A DNA stretch of 18,616 bases from Phycisphaerales bacterium (lineage in GTDB: Bacteria; Planctomycetota; Phycisphaerae; SM23-33), in assembly GCA_003171235.1 (NCBI GenBank), contig PMYM01000084.1, forward strand, positions 13,503 to 32,118, given 5' to 3'. A program made the position numbers and the translations under genes. The notes under the pieces were generated by a model that did not search any database, had not been told where the DNA came from, and saw only the letters and a program-made list of their open reading frames with translations. Below are positions 1 to 6,690 of this stretch, in pieces. Position 1 is the stretch's first letter. Each line of letters begins with the position of its first letter.

Positions 1-260
1 TCGGGGGTGAACTGGATGCGCTTGAAGGACAGGGAGAGCGTCCTGGATATGGTCGAGACCAGCAGCGTCTTGGCCAGGCCCGGCACCCCCACCAGCAGGG
101 CGTGCCCACGGCAGAACATGGCCAGCAGCACCTGCTCGACCACCTCCTGCTGGCCCACCACCACGCGCGCGAGCATCTGCGTCATGGCCCGGTAGGCCGC
201 TCTGAGCTGGTCCAGTGCCTGGATGTCGTCGCCACCAATGACCGGCGCAGGTTGATCCAT
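1..260 (-). CDS. MoxR-family AAA+ ATPase, N-terminal part
   Basis: Reads MDQPAPVIGGDDIQALDQL and runs off the left edge after 86 residues. The segment VVVGQQEVVEQVLLAM followed by GHALLVGVPGLAKT (Walker A, GxPGxAKT, about residues 52 to 65) is the signature of MoxR ATPases. These are chaperone-like AAA+ proteins, usually encoded next to DUF58 and von Willebrand factor A proteins and involved in maturing metal enzymes or cell-envelope complexes. The ATG is preceded by AAGGAG with a 7-base spacer, which supports this start. It lies about 210 bases downstream of xseB on the same strand, separated by a large palindrome, so it is probably a separate transcription unit. Walker B, sensors and the expected downstream partners lie outside the window, so the subfamily cannot be assigned. 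Confidence 0.88.
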   Translation of the reverse strand, partial: MDQPAPVIGGDDIQALDQLRAAYRAMTQMLARVVVGQQEVVEQVLLAMFCRGHALLVGVPGLAKTLLVSTISRTLSLSFKRIQFTP

Positions 261-354
261 CACTAATCTCCTTGCGGAATGGCCCGCACCCATTGAAATG
301 CCCCCCGAAACAGGAAGTTCCGGTCCAAAGAGACTATCGGACCGCGGGCAGCGG

Positions 355-472
355 TAGGGCACGCGGGTTCTGCCGCCGGTTTTGTCGGCGGCAGGTTCCG
401 CGTGCGGGAGGAATGGTTAACCTCTTCCGCACGCGGAACCTGCCCCTGACGGGGCAGAACTCGCGTGCCCTA
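355..472. repeat. Large compound palindrome between xseB and moxR
   Basis: The outer 20-base arms (355-374 and 453-472) match at 19 of 20 positions; the exception would be a G:U pair in RNA. Inside, a perfect 17-base inverted repeat pairs 391-407 with 427-443. Two alternative small hairpins (372-377 with 387-392, and 442-446 with 451-455) compete with the base of the outer stem, so the folded form would be cloverleaf-like. Both outer ends carry GTAGGGCACGCG in inverted orientation. The right end begins with the TAG stop codon of xseB. It could end xseAB transcription or be a REP-like dispersed element; it has no T-run. Confidence 0.8.
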
Positions 473-724
473 CTGTCCGGCGGGTTCCTGCGAGGATTCT
501 TCCAACTCGCCGCTGGCGGTGAGTTCTCCCCCCTCGGCCTTGGCCAAAAGCTGGATGCGCTTCTCCGCCGCGTCCAATATGGTGCGGCACTGCTTGATGA
601 GCTTGATGCCCTTCTCGTAGCGGGCGATGGACTCTTCCAGGCCGATGCGCCCGGACTCGATCTCCTCCACCAGCTTTTCCAGCTCGGCAAGGGCCTCTTC
701 AAAGTTGGGCTTGCTATTGGCCAT
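470..724 (-). CDS. xseB: Exodeoxyribonuclease VII small subunit
   Basis: 84 residues, the usual size for XseB. The family pattern is plain: FEEALAELEKLVEEIESG (residues 8-25), then LEESIARYEKG and the C-terminal AEKRIQLL helix. XseB is a helical protein that binds several copies per XseA to form exonuclease VII, which degrades single-stranded DNA to oligonucleotides in repair. The ATG at 724 is chosen because AGGAAG lies 6 bases upstream and the homology begins there. The gene starts inside the last codons of xseA (11-base overlap), which points to translational coupling. The acidic tail after residue 65 (GGELTASGELEESSQEPAGQ) is not conserved in the family. Its TAG stop is the first triplet of the large palindrome at 355-472. 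Confidence 0.93.
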   Translation of the reverse strand: MANSKPNFEEALAELEKLVEEIESGRIGLEESIARYEKGIKLIKQCRTILDAAEKRIQLLAKAEGGELTASGELEESSQEPAGQ

Positions 725-2351
725 GAGGTTCTTCCTGTTGTCTTGGTGGCACAGGTTTTCCAACCTGTGCTGCACCGCTGTCGTCAAAAAGCGACGGCGT
801 CTGCTCCGGCGCGGCCTTTCGCCGCGACGAACCGGCGGCGGTGGAACGGACCTTGCCTTCGGCGAATTCCGTCTCCAGCCACGCACCGGGCGGCACCTGC
901 CTGGCCGACCGCAGGATAATACCCTCGGTGCGGGTCACGGTAAAGCCCCGCTGCAGGACGCTGCGGTAGCTTAGCGACTCCAGTTGCCTGGCCAGGGACG
1001 CCAGGTGCTGAGCCGACAAGGCCAGGCGATTCCGGGGGTGGACACGGATCATGCCCTGGATGCGCCGGGCAAGTGCGTCGCCGGCCAGTTTTGCCCGGTG
1101 GCCCAGCGCCCATGCCAGGTCGCGCCGACGCTGCCCGAGTCGCGCGGAGGCCTGGTCAATCAGGCGGCGCGGATGACGTTCCTGCAGCGCCGCTTTGGCC
1201 TGGGCCAGGCGGCCCTCGCCCTGGCGGGCCAGTTCGACCAGGCCGTGGCGCAGGCGGCCCGACAACTCGTCCAGTTGCTGCTGGCGGGAGCGCAGGGCGG
1301 CGCCGGGGTCGCGGAAGACCACGCTGCGCGTCACCGATAAGAGCCCCTGCCGGCCCGACGAGAGCAGGTCGCGCAGGCGGCGGTTCAGCCGGCCGGCCAG
1401 TTGGGCGATATGGCGGCGGAATTCCGCCCCGTCGGGCGTGGCCAGTTCGGCGGCGGCCGTCGGAGTGGCGGCGCGGACGTCGGCCACGAAGTCGGCTATG
1501 GTGAAGTCGGTCTCGTGACCCACCCCGCAGATGATGGGCGTGCGGGCGGCGTAGATGGCCCGGGCCACGACCTCCTCGTTGAAGGCCCAGAGGTCTTCCA
1601 GGCTGCCCCCGCCCCGGGCCAGAATCAGCGTGTCGATGCCCAATCGCCCCGCCTGGCCGTCCAGCAGGGCGATGGCCTGGGCGATCTCCTCCGCCGCCCC
1701 CTGGCCCTGCACCTTGGCCGCCAACAGGTACACCGCTACGCAAGGCCAGCGCCGGCGAAGGGTGCGGGCGATGTCGCGCACGGCGGCCCCCGTCGGGCTG
1801 GTGATCACGCCGATGGCCCGGGGAAATCGCGCCGGCACTTTCTTATGGGCCGGGTCGAACAGCCCCTCCTTGCCCAACTTCTCCTTGAGCTGGCGGAAGG
1901 CCACCTCCAGATCGCCCATGCCGTTTGGCCAGAGGCGATTGACGTACAGTTGCAGCCGGCCCTGCGGCTCCCACACGTCCACCCGCCCCTGGGCCACAAC
2001 CTCCATGCCGTCGGCCAGGTCGAAGCGCACGTAGGCGGCGTCGCCGGCGAACATGACCGCATTGATGCTGGCCGATGCGTCCTTGAGCGAGAAGTACAGG
2101 TGCCCCGAAGACTGGCGCTTGAAGTTGCTCACCTGGCCGATGACCACCAGCCGCTGGGGCATCTGGTCCAGCAGCGCCTCCTTAACGCGGGCCACCAGGG
2201 CTGAGACGCTGATGGGGGCGGCCCCGCCGGGGCCGCTTGCCCGCCCGAGCGGCGCCGACGCGCCCTCCGCGCCGGAAACAAACTCGGCGGTCACGTCCTT
2301 GCTCGCCGGCGGCTGGAAAGCGCGCCGTTTATTACGTGGCGACTGGCCCAT
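714..2351 (-). CDS. xseA: Exodeoxyribonuclease VII large subunit
   Basis: 545 residues. An OB-fold DNA-binding domain lies at about residues 48-145 (SVSALVARVKEALL, HLYFSLKD, FAGDA). The catalytic domain carries the family motifs GVITSPTGAAVRDI (181-194), ARGGGSLEDLW (245-255) and GVGHETDFTIADFVADVRAA (276-295), followed by the long helical region that binds XseB. It is the catalytic subunit of exonuclease VII and overlaps xseB, so the two form an operon. The start is uncertain. The ATG at 2351 has AAGGAG only one base before it, too close for a normal ribosome site, and the first 45 residues are low-complexity and outside the conserved domain. The final 20 or so residues (around AQVGKPVPPRQ) are encoded by a copy of the dispersed TTGGTGGCACAGGTT palindrome, so the tail appears to be repeat-derived. 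Confidence 0.94.
   Translation of the reverse strand: MGQSPRNKRRAFQPPASKDVTAEFVSGAEGASAPLGRASGPGGAAPISVSALVARVKEALLDQMPQRLVVIGQVSNFKRQSSGHLYFSLKDASASINAVMFAGDAAYVRFDLADGMEVVAQGRVDVWEPQGRLQLYVNRLWPNGMGDLEVAFRQLKEKLGKEGLFDPAHKKVPARFPRAIGVITSPTGAAVRDIARTLRRRWPCVAVYLLAAKVQGQGAAEEIAQAIALLDGQAGRLGIDTLILARGGGSLEDLWAFNEEVVARAIYAARTPIICGVGHETDFTIADFVADVRAATPTAAAELATPDGAEFRRHIAQLAGRLNRRLRDLLSSGRQGLLSVTRSVVFRDPGAALRSRQQQLDELSGRLRHGLVELARQGEGRLAQAKAALQERHPRRLIDQASARLGQRRRDLAWALGHRAKLAGDALARRIQGMIRVHPRNRLALSAQHLASLARQLESLSYRSVLQRGFTVTRTEGIILRSARQVPPGAWLETEFAEGKVRSTAAGSSRRKAAPEQTPSLFDDSGAAQVGKPVPPRQQEEPHGQ
743..770. repeat. TTGGTGGCACAGGTT palindrome, copy 1, inside xseA
   Basis: Arms GCACAGGTT (749-757) and AACCTGTGC (762-770) with a 4-base loop. 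The 15-mer TTGGTGGCACAGGTT (743-757) is identical in the pair at 2418-2489. This copy lies within the last 20 codons of xseA, just upstream of xseB. Confidence 0.85.
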
Positions 2352-2417
2352 GCTCCTTAAGTGTACACCTTCGCCGGCAGAGGACAAAGCCTGTAGATCG
2401 GGCTGCCCGCCCGGTAG

Positions 2418-2489
2418 TTGGTGGCACAGGTTTTCAACCTGTGCCCCACTATCCCTTTGGATGCACAGGTTGCAAACCTGTGCCACCAA
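2418..2489. repeat. Inverted pair of TTGGTGGCACAGGTT palindromes
   Basis: Two short palindromes, 2423-2445 (10-base arms, TTC loop) and 2463-2483 (9-base arms, GCA loop), lie 17 bases apart. The whole unit is bounded by perfect 15-base inverted ends (2418-2432 and 2475-2489). This resembles the paired arrangement of REP/BIME elements. It sits between the divergent xseA and the hydrolase gene. Short reading frames through it give peptides such as TGFQPVP, which is how such elements are commonly mis-annotated as proteins. Confidence 0.85.
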
Positions 2490-2509
2490 GAACAGGCCCT
2501 ATTGCCGGC

Positions 2510-2539
2510 GTGACTTGCCGGGGGCCTATGCGGTAAACT
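2510..2539 (+). promoter_or_regulatory. Weak candidate promoter for the serine hydrolase
   Basis: GTGACT (2510-2515) and TAAACT (2534-2539) with an 18-base spacer match the sigma-70 consensus at 4 of 6 positions each. It lies 36 bases before the ATG at 2576. It is suggestive only; no other box in this gap fits better. Confidence 0.3.
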
Positions 2540-2575
2540 GGACGCCTTGTCCGCAAATCAACGAAAGGAATTGCG

Positions 2576-4285
2576 ATGAACTACGTCATTCTGGCGGTCG
2601 CAGGGGCGGTGGCGACGATTTCGGTGCTGGCCATGGGGCAGACCCCATCGAGCACGCCGAGTAGTTCGCCCTCAACCACGCCGGCCACGCCCTATGAGAA
2701 GATGCAGGCCTTCATCTTCCAGCCGATCAGGTTCGAGCAGTTCGTCTTTGCGGGCGAGACTTTCCCCAAGTGCGACTTCGCCGACCCGGCCAAGGTCAAG
2801 GACCTCATCGGCCCATACACCATTAAGACCAGGTTCTATGACGCCACTGGTAAGGAAGTGTACGCCCCCAAGACCCTCGGCCGGTACGGCGCCGTCGTCG
2901 AGATCAAGTACGCCGCCCGCACCACCAAACGGTTCGTCACATTGCACCACTCCCCCGGCGAGGCCGCTGCCATCGCACCTGCCGGCGAGCCGGCATTCCT
3001 GAAAGACTTCGATCAGCAGGTTGTCAAAGAACATTCCGCCGAAATTCATCCGCCCATTCCCGACCACCTCGGCGGCACGCCTTTAAAAGAAGCTTGGGAA
3101 GCCGTGGTTGGCGCCGGGTTGGCCGATCTTACGGTCACGAAGGCCGTGGGCAGGCCCCTGCCGATTGACACGCTGCGCAACCTTGACCGCCAATGGTGGG
3201 TGGATTTCAAGCGGCACTACTACGGCTACGACAATATCTACACCAAGCCTTTCAACGTTCCGGCTGAAATCTCCGGCCCGCCCGCAACGGTTGTGCACGA
3301 GGGCACGCTGGCCCAGGCCGACTTCAAGCCAGGCGCCGCCCAGGCCATCGACCAGGCGGCAGAGGCCTGGGTCAAGGATGTCAGCCGCGGCTTTCACCTG
3401 GTGGTCGTCCGCCACGGCGTAGTCGTGGTCAACAAGGCCTACGGCACCCTGGGCGACGGCCCCCAGAAGGATGAACCCTACACCACCGACACCATCGCCC
3501 CCTTGGCATCATGCACTAAGTTCCTCTCGGGCATCCTCATGTCCGAATTTGCCGACCAGGGGCTGATCGACTTCGACCAGCCGCTGGCCAAGTACCTGCC
3601 CACCCTGGGCGAAAACGCCCCCAAGGCCCCCACCATCCGCCAGGCGTATGTGCACATAGCCGGGCTGTCGGGCCACTGGGGCGATCTGCTGGACGACTTC
3701 GAGGAGCGCCTGGCCGACCTGTACCCAACACTGGAAGTGGGCAAGAAGCATGAGTACGAGGGCGTCAGCCTGGCCGCCGGCGGGCACATCATGGAGATGA
3801 TGAGCGGCATGTCCATCCCGCGGCTCTACCAGAAGTGCCTGTTCGAGCCGCTGGGCGTGCATGTCAAATCCGACTTCACCAGCTATGGCGGCGAAGGCAC
3901 CGCGATGGACCTGGCCCGCATCGGCCAGATGATGCTGAGCGGCGGGCGCTACGGCAAGTACCGCTTCACCAGCCAGGCGGCCATCGACAAGATGATGCCC
4001 GTCGCCGGCCAGGACCGCTACGAGCCAGACATGACCGTCCGCTGGGGCATCGGCATCAAGCAGTTCGACAGCGACGGCCTGAGCGAGAAGGCCTACAGCC
4101 ACCCGGGCGCCAGCGGCAGCTTCGTGGCGGTTGACCCCACGCGCGACCTGGTCATCGCCATGACCCGCTTCGACGAGGGCGGCTCGTTCAAGAACTTCCT
4201 CATAAAGAAAGGCGCCTTCATCAAGGTCATCCTGGACCAACTCCAGGAGGCAAAGTACCCGGTGGTCAGTAGCCGGGAAGAATAA
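2576..4285 (+). CDS. Exported serine beta-lactamase-like hydrolase (class C/PBP family)
   Basis: 569 residues. An N-terminal hydrophobic stretch (residues 3-20, ending LAMGQT) looks like a signal peptide and is followed by a Ser/Thr/Pro-rich linker (22-39). Residues 45-235 form an N-terminal region I do not recognise. The catalytic domain spans about 255-560. ASCTK (311-315) is the SxxK nucleophile motif, APTIRQAYVHIAGLSG (351-366) matches the usual TIRxLLxHTSGL segment, and HPGASGSF (509-516) replaces the KTG/HxG motif. The family includes class C beta-lactamases, D-aminopeptidases and esterases, so the substrate cannot be named. The second motif YxN is YEG at 394-396, an unusual loss of Asn. 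The ATG has AAAGGA upstream at good spacing. It converges on the glycosyltransferase gene, and its last residues (VVSSREE) are encoded by an AGCCGG-type repeat. Confidence 0.85.
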   Translation: MNYVILAVAGAVATISVLAMGQTPSSTPSSSPSTTPATPYEKMQAFIFQPIRFEQFVFAGETFPKCDFADPAKVKDLIGPYTIKTRFYDATGKEVYAPKTLGRYGAVVEIKYAARTTKRFVTLHHSPGEAAAIAPAGEPAFLKDFDQQVVKEHSAEIHPPIPDHLGGTPLKEAWEAVVGAGLADLTVTKAVGRPLPIDTLRNLDRQWWVDFKRHYYGYDNIYTKPFNVPAEISGPPATVVHEGTLAQADFKPGAAQAIDQAAEAWVKDVSRGFHLVVVRHGVVVVNKAYGTLGDGPQKDEPYTTDTIAPLASCTKFLSGILMSEFADQGLIDFDQPLAKYLPTLGENAPKAPTIRQAYVHIAGLSGHWGDLLDDFEERLADLYPTLEVGKKHEYEGVSLAAGGHIMEMMSGMSIPRLYQKCLFEPLGVHVKSDFTSYGGEGTAMDLARIGQMMLSGGRYGKYRFTSQAAIDKMMPVAGQDRYEPDMTVRWGIGIKQFDSDGLSEKAYSHPGASGSFVAVDPTRDLVIAMTRFDEGGSFKNFLIKKGAFIKVILDQLQEAKYPVVSSREE

Positions 4286-4362
4286 GACCTAAATAGGCGA
4301 CTGTCCCTAGTTAACCGGACTACTGGGTACCGGCTCCTGGCTACTGGCTTCCGGCTACCGGC
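4259..4362. repeat. AGCC(A/G)G low-complexity repeat between convergent genes
   Basis: The end of the hydrolase gene (4259-4279, with CAGTAGCCGGGA) and the start of the gap on the other side (4335-4354, minus strand CAGTAGCCAGGA) are imperfect inverted copies. The minus-strand copy continues as AGCCGGTA, AGCCGGA and AGCCAGT units. The two arms could fold around the 55 bases between the convergent stops and act as a two-way terminator. Each arm encodes the last few residues of one of the two genes. Confidence 0.65.
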
Positions 4363-5933
4363 GCAATTTCCAGCAGCAGGCAATCTCTCTTCCTGTAGTC
4401 TTGATATGTGGCGATGGTTTTGGGCGACCGGCCGGCAAGGCGGGCGGCGATGTCGGGGGTGTCCAGCAGGTCCGTTCGGATGATGAGATAGTTCACCGAA
4501 GGGGTGATCTGCTCGGGCGTGAGCAGGTAGCGCTTGGGCGGGCGCAGGTAGAACATCAGGGCCTGCCGCCGCGGCTGATAGACGCAAAGCTCCTGGCCCT
4601 GGGGCAGGGCGGCATTTAACTGGCGGGCCACCGGGCGAAGTTTTTCGGGTTGGAAGGGCGTCCGGAAGGCGGAGTATTGCAGCACGCCCACGGCCATTAC
4701 GGCCGAGGTGGCCAGGCCAAGCGCCAGCCCGCCCTGGAGCTTCCTTGCCTTCCAGGCCAGCGCGACCGCGACGGCCAGGGCCGCCGCCAGGGCCAGCCAG
4801 GCCTCCGGGGCGGTTGAAAACACAATTAATCCCGCGACTGCCAGGCCTGCGCATCCCAGAGCGGCCACTTCCAGCACAATCCGCCAGATCTTGTCCGTCG
4901 GCAGCAGGCCATGATGCAGCGAGAGCACATACCCCAGCACCAGGCAGCCCAGCGGGTAAACCGGCAGAGAATATCTCGCCAGCGTCGCCGGCATGGCGTT
5001 GATCGCCACGAAGCAGATCACCAGCGCCAGCCGCATGCCCTTGAAAAACGGCACCCGCTCGGGCGGCACCAGCGAGGTCACCGGCCTTAGCCACAGGGCC
5101 GGCATCAGCAGCATCCAGGGCATCCAATCGACGAAGGCCAGCGAGACGTTCCGCACCCAGGGCGTGGCGTGCTCCTGGTCGGGGTGGACGCGCACCACCC
5201 ATTGCGTGAGCCACGTGCCCAGCATCTGGCCGCCAGCGTTGGATCGGTGGTAGGCCCAGAACACCCAGCCCAGGCAGATGAAAAGGATGACGGCTACCCC
5301 AGCCAAATGGGCCGGTGACAAAAGCTCCCGCAGCCGGCGCTGGTAGGCAAGTACGCATACGACCATCGCATAGAAGACGACGCCGTGGATCGGGCCCTTG
5401 AGCAGTGCCCCAAAGGCCAAAAAAAGGGCCGTGGGAATCCAGACCAGCCAGCGCGACCGGTCGGCGGCGTAGGTACACAGCCACCAGATCAGGGCCATGG
5501 CCGTCAGGCAGACGTACGGGGCCTCGATCTGGGCCCGCCGGCCGGCATTGGTCAGGCCCACGCCGCACAATAACGCCACCGCCGCCAGGGTCCGCCCCGG
5601 CAATTCCGGCCAGCTTCCGGGCATCAGGATGATCATCGCCGCCGCCGCCAGCATGAAGACCACCGACGGCAGCCTGGCCGCCAGTTCGGTCCGCTGGCCG
5701 GTCAGCACGAACGAGCCGGCGATCAGCCACTGGTAGCCGGGAGGCTTGTTGTAGTATTCCTCTCCCCCGAAGTGCGGCATGATGTAGTCGCCGTCGTCGA
5801 GCATCTCGGCCGCCACGGGCACGCGAATGTCCTCCGTGCCGATCAGCTCCTCACTGCCCAGGTTGGGCAGGTAGATGGCCCCCCACAGCAGCAGGATGGC
5901 GGCCAACGCCTTGGTCTTGGTGAGATTGATCAT
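4341..5933 (-). CDS. ArnT/PMT-like membrane glycosyltransferase (GT39/GT83 type)
   Basis: 530 residues, an integral membrane protein with roughly ten or more hydrophobic segments. The N-terminus has the family layout: one membrane helix (about 8-26), a periplasmic loop with the acidic pair GTEDIRVPVAAEMLDDGD (32-49), then YYNKPPGYQWL (60-70). These match the DEARYAEIAREML and FEKPPLLYW motifs of ArnT and related enzymes, which move a sugar from a polyprenyl-phosphate donor to lipid A, protein or glycan outside the membrane. GALLKGPIHG (about 175-184) is another conserved loop. A soluble C-terminal part follows residue 400. The acceptor cannot be inferred. No Shine-Dalgarno is visible before the ATG at 5933. 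The last residues (PVAGSQ) come from the AGCC-type repeat. No envelope-glycan genes adjoin it. Confidence 0.85.
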   Translation of the reverse strand: MINLTKTKALAAILLLWGAIYLPNLGSEELIGTEDIRVPVAAEMLDDGDYIMPHFGGEEYYNKPPGYQWLIAGSFVLTGQRTELAARLPSVVFMLAAAAMIILMPGSWPELPGRTLAAVALLCGVGLTNAGRRAQIEAPYVCLTAMALIWWLCTYAADRSRWLVWIPTALFLAFGALLKGPIHGVVFYAMVVCVLAYQRRLRELLSPAHLAGVAVILFICLGWVFWAYHRSNAGGQMLGTWLTQWVVRVHPDQEHATPWVRNVSLAFVDWMPWMLLMPALWLRPVTSLVPPERVPFFKGMRLALVICFVAINAMPATLARYSLPVYPLGCLVLGYVLSLHHGLLPTDKIWRIVLEVAALGCAGLAVAGLIVFSTAPEAWLALAAALAVAVALAWKARKLQGGLALGLATSAVMAVGVLQYSAFRTPFQPEKLRPVARQLNAALPQGQELCVYQPRRQALMFYLRPPKRYLLTPEQITPSVNYLIIRTDLLDTPDIAARLAGRSPKTIATYQDYRKRDCLLLEIAPVAGSQ

Positions 5934-6054
5934 CTAGGATGCCGAAAATACAGCTTTGCCGGCCGCTGTTCAACCAAGATAGCCGCCAGGTGCGGCCAAT
6001 CGGCCCGGCAATTACTTGACCCGCAAGGGTAGATGCGCAGAATGGCTCTCAGCC

Positions 6055-6528
6055 ATGCCTACCAAACCTAAGCCAACGGTCATCAGCATAAGCAATCGAC
6101 AGCGGGCGGTGCGCATCTCGCAGGAACGGCTGCGGAGGTTGATCCGGCACGTCGCCCGCTCGGAGGGCCAGCGCCTGGCCGAGGTGGACCTGGCCATCGT
6201 CGGCGACGACGACATCGCCGGCCTGAACCGCGACTTTCTCTCCCACTCCGGCCCGACGGATGTGCTGAGCTTTGACCTGTCGGAGGCCGGTCGCACCGGC
6301 ATCGTCGCCCAGCTTGTGGTCTCGGGCTCGACGGCCAAGAAGCAAGGGCAGGCCCGCGGCACCGGCGCCCAGCGCGAGCTTATGCTGTACGTGGTCCACG
6401 GCCTGCTGCACCTGATGGGCTACGAGGACCTCAGCATCCGCGGCGCCGCCCGCATGCACGCCCGCGAAGACGAGATACTCTCTGACTTCGGCGTGGGCGC
6501 AACCTACCAGCCAAGCAAGAAAAGCTAA
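6055..6528 (+). CDS. ybeY: Endoribonuclease YbeY (rRNA maturation factor)
   Basis: 157 residues. YbeY is a zinc-dependent endoribonuclease needed for 16S rRNA 3' end maturation and ribosome quality control. Visible hallmarks are SGPTDVLSFDLSE (65-77), GIVAQLVVS (82-90), QREL (106-109) and the metal site HGLLHLMGYED (115-125). The usual motif is HGxLHLxGYDH, and here the third histidine is Asp125. H135 in ARMHARED might substitute, or Asp may serve as ligand, as I believe happens in some relatives. The ATG at 6055 is preferred over a TTG at 6016 because homology starts soon after it, but no ribosome site is evident. The corC-like gene follows, the classical ybeY-ybeX order. The last codons (KKS and stop) merge into the AGCTGAAAGC repeat. 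Confidence 0.9.
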   Translation: MPTKPKPTVISISNRQRAVRISQERLRRLIRHVARSEGQRLAEVDLAIVGDDDIAGLNRDFLSHSGPTDVLSFDLSEAGRTGIVAQLVVSGSTAKKQGQARGTGAQRELMLYVVHGLLHLMGYEDLSIRGAARMHAREDEILSDFGVGATYQPSKKS

Positions 6529-6635
6529 AAGCTGAAAGCTAAAAGCTGAAACTGAAAGCCCGTCATTTCAGGGTTTAGCTCCTTTTGCTGCCTCTGTTCC
6601 AATTTCAGCTTTTAGCTTTCAGCTTTCAGTTTTTG
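6517..6635. repeat. AGCT(A/G)AAAGC repeat with 20-base perfect inverted arms
   Basis: The left block (6517-6560) is made of AAAGCTAAAAGCTGAAAGC units and the right block (6600-6632) is its inverted counterpart. A 20-base stretch at 6532-6551 pairs perfectly with 6603-6622 across a 51-base loop. The block supplies the ybeY stop codon and ends just before the next gene. It could form a weak A/T-rich hairpin that limits read-through between ybeY and the CBS-domain gene. Confidence 0.8.
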
Positions 6636-6690
6636 ATATTCCCCCCGTAACATGGTCTATAGCCTGGAATCTGGATCCTGGGAGTCTGGC

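Noticed and set aside
2237..2536. Small frame giving TGFQPVP and GCKPVPP peptides
   Set aside because: A known artefact of translating the GGCACAGGTT palindromes.
4093..5730. 545-residue frame overlapping the glycosyltransferase
   Set aside because: Same-strand alternative frame, Gly/Arg/Pro-rich, no motifs; the overlapping frame has clear ArnT-like motifs.
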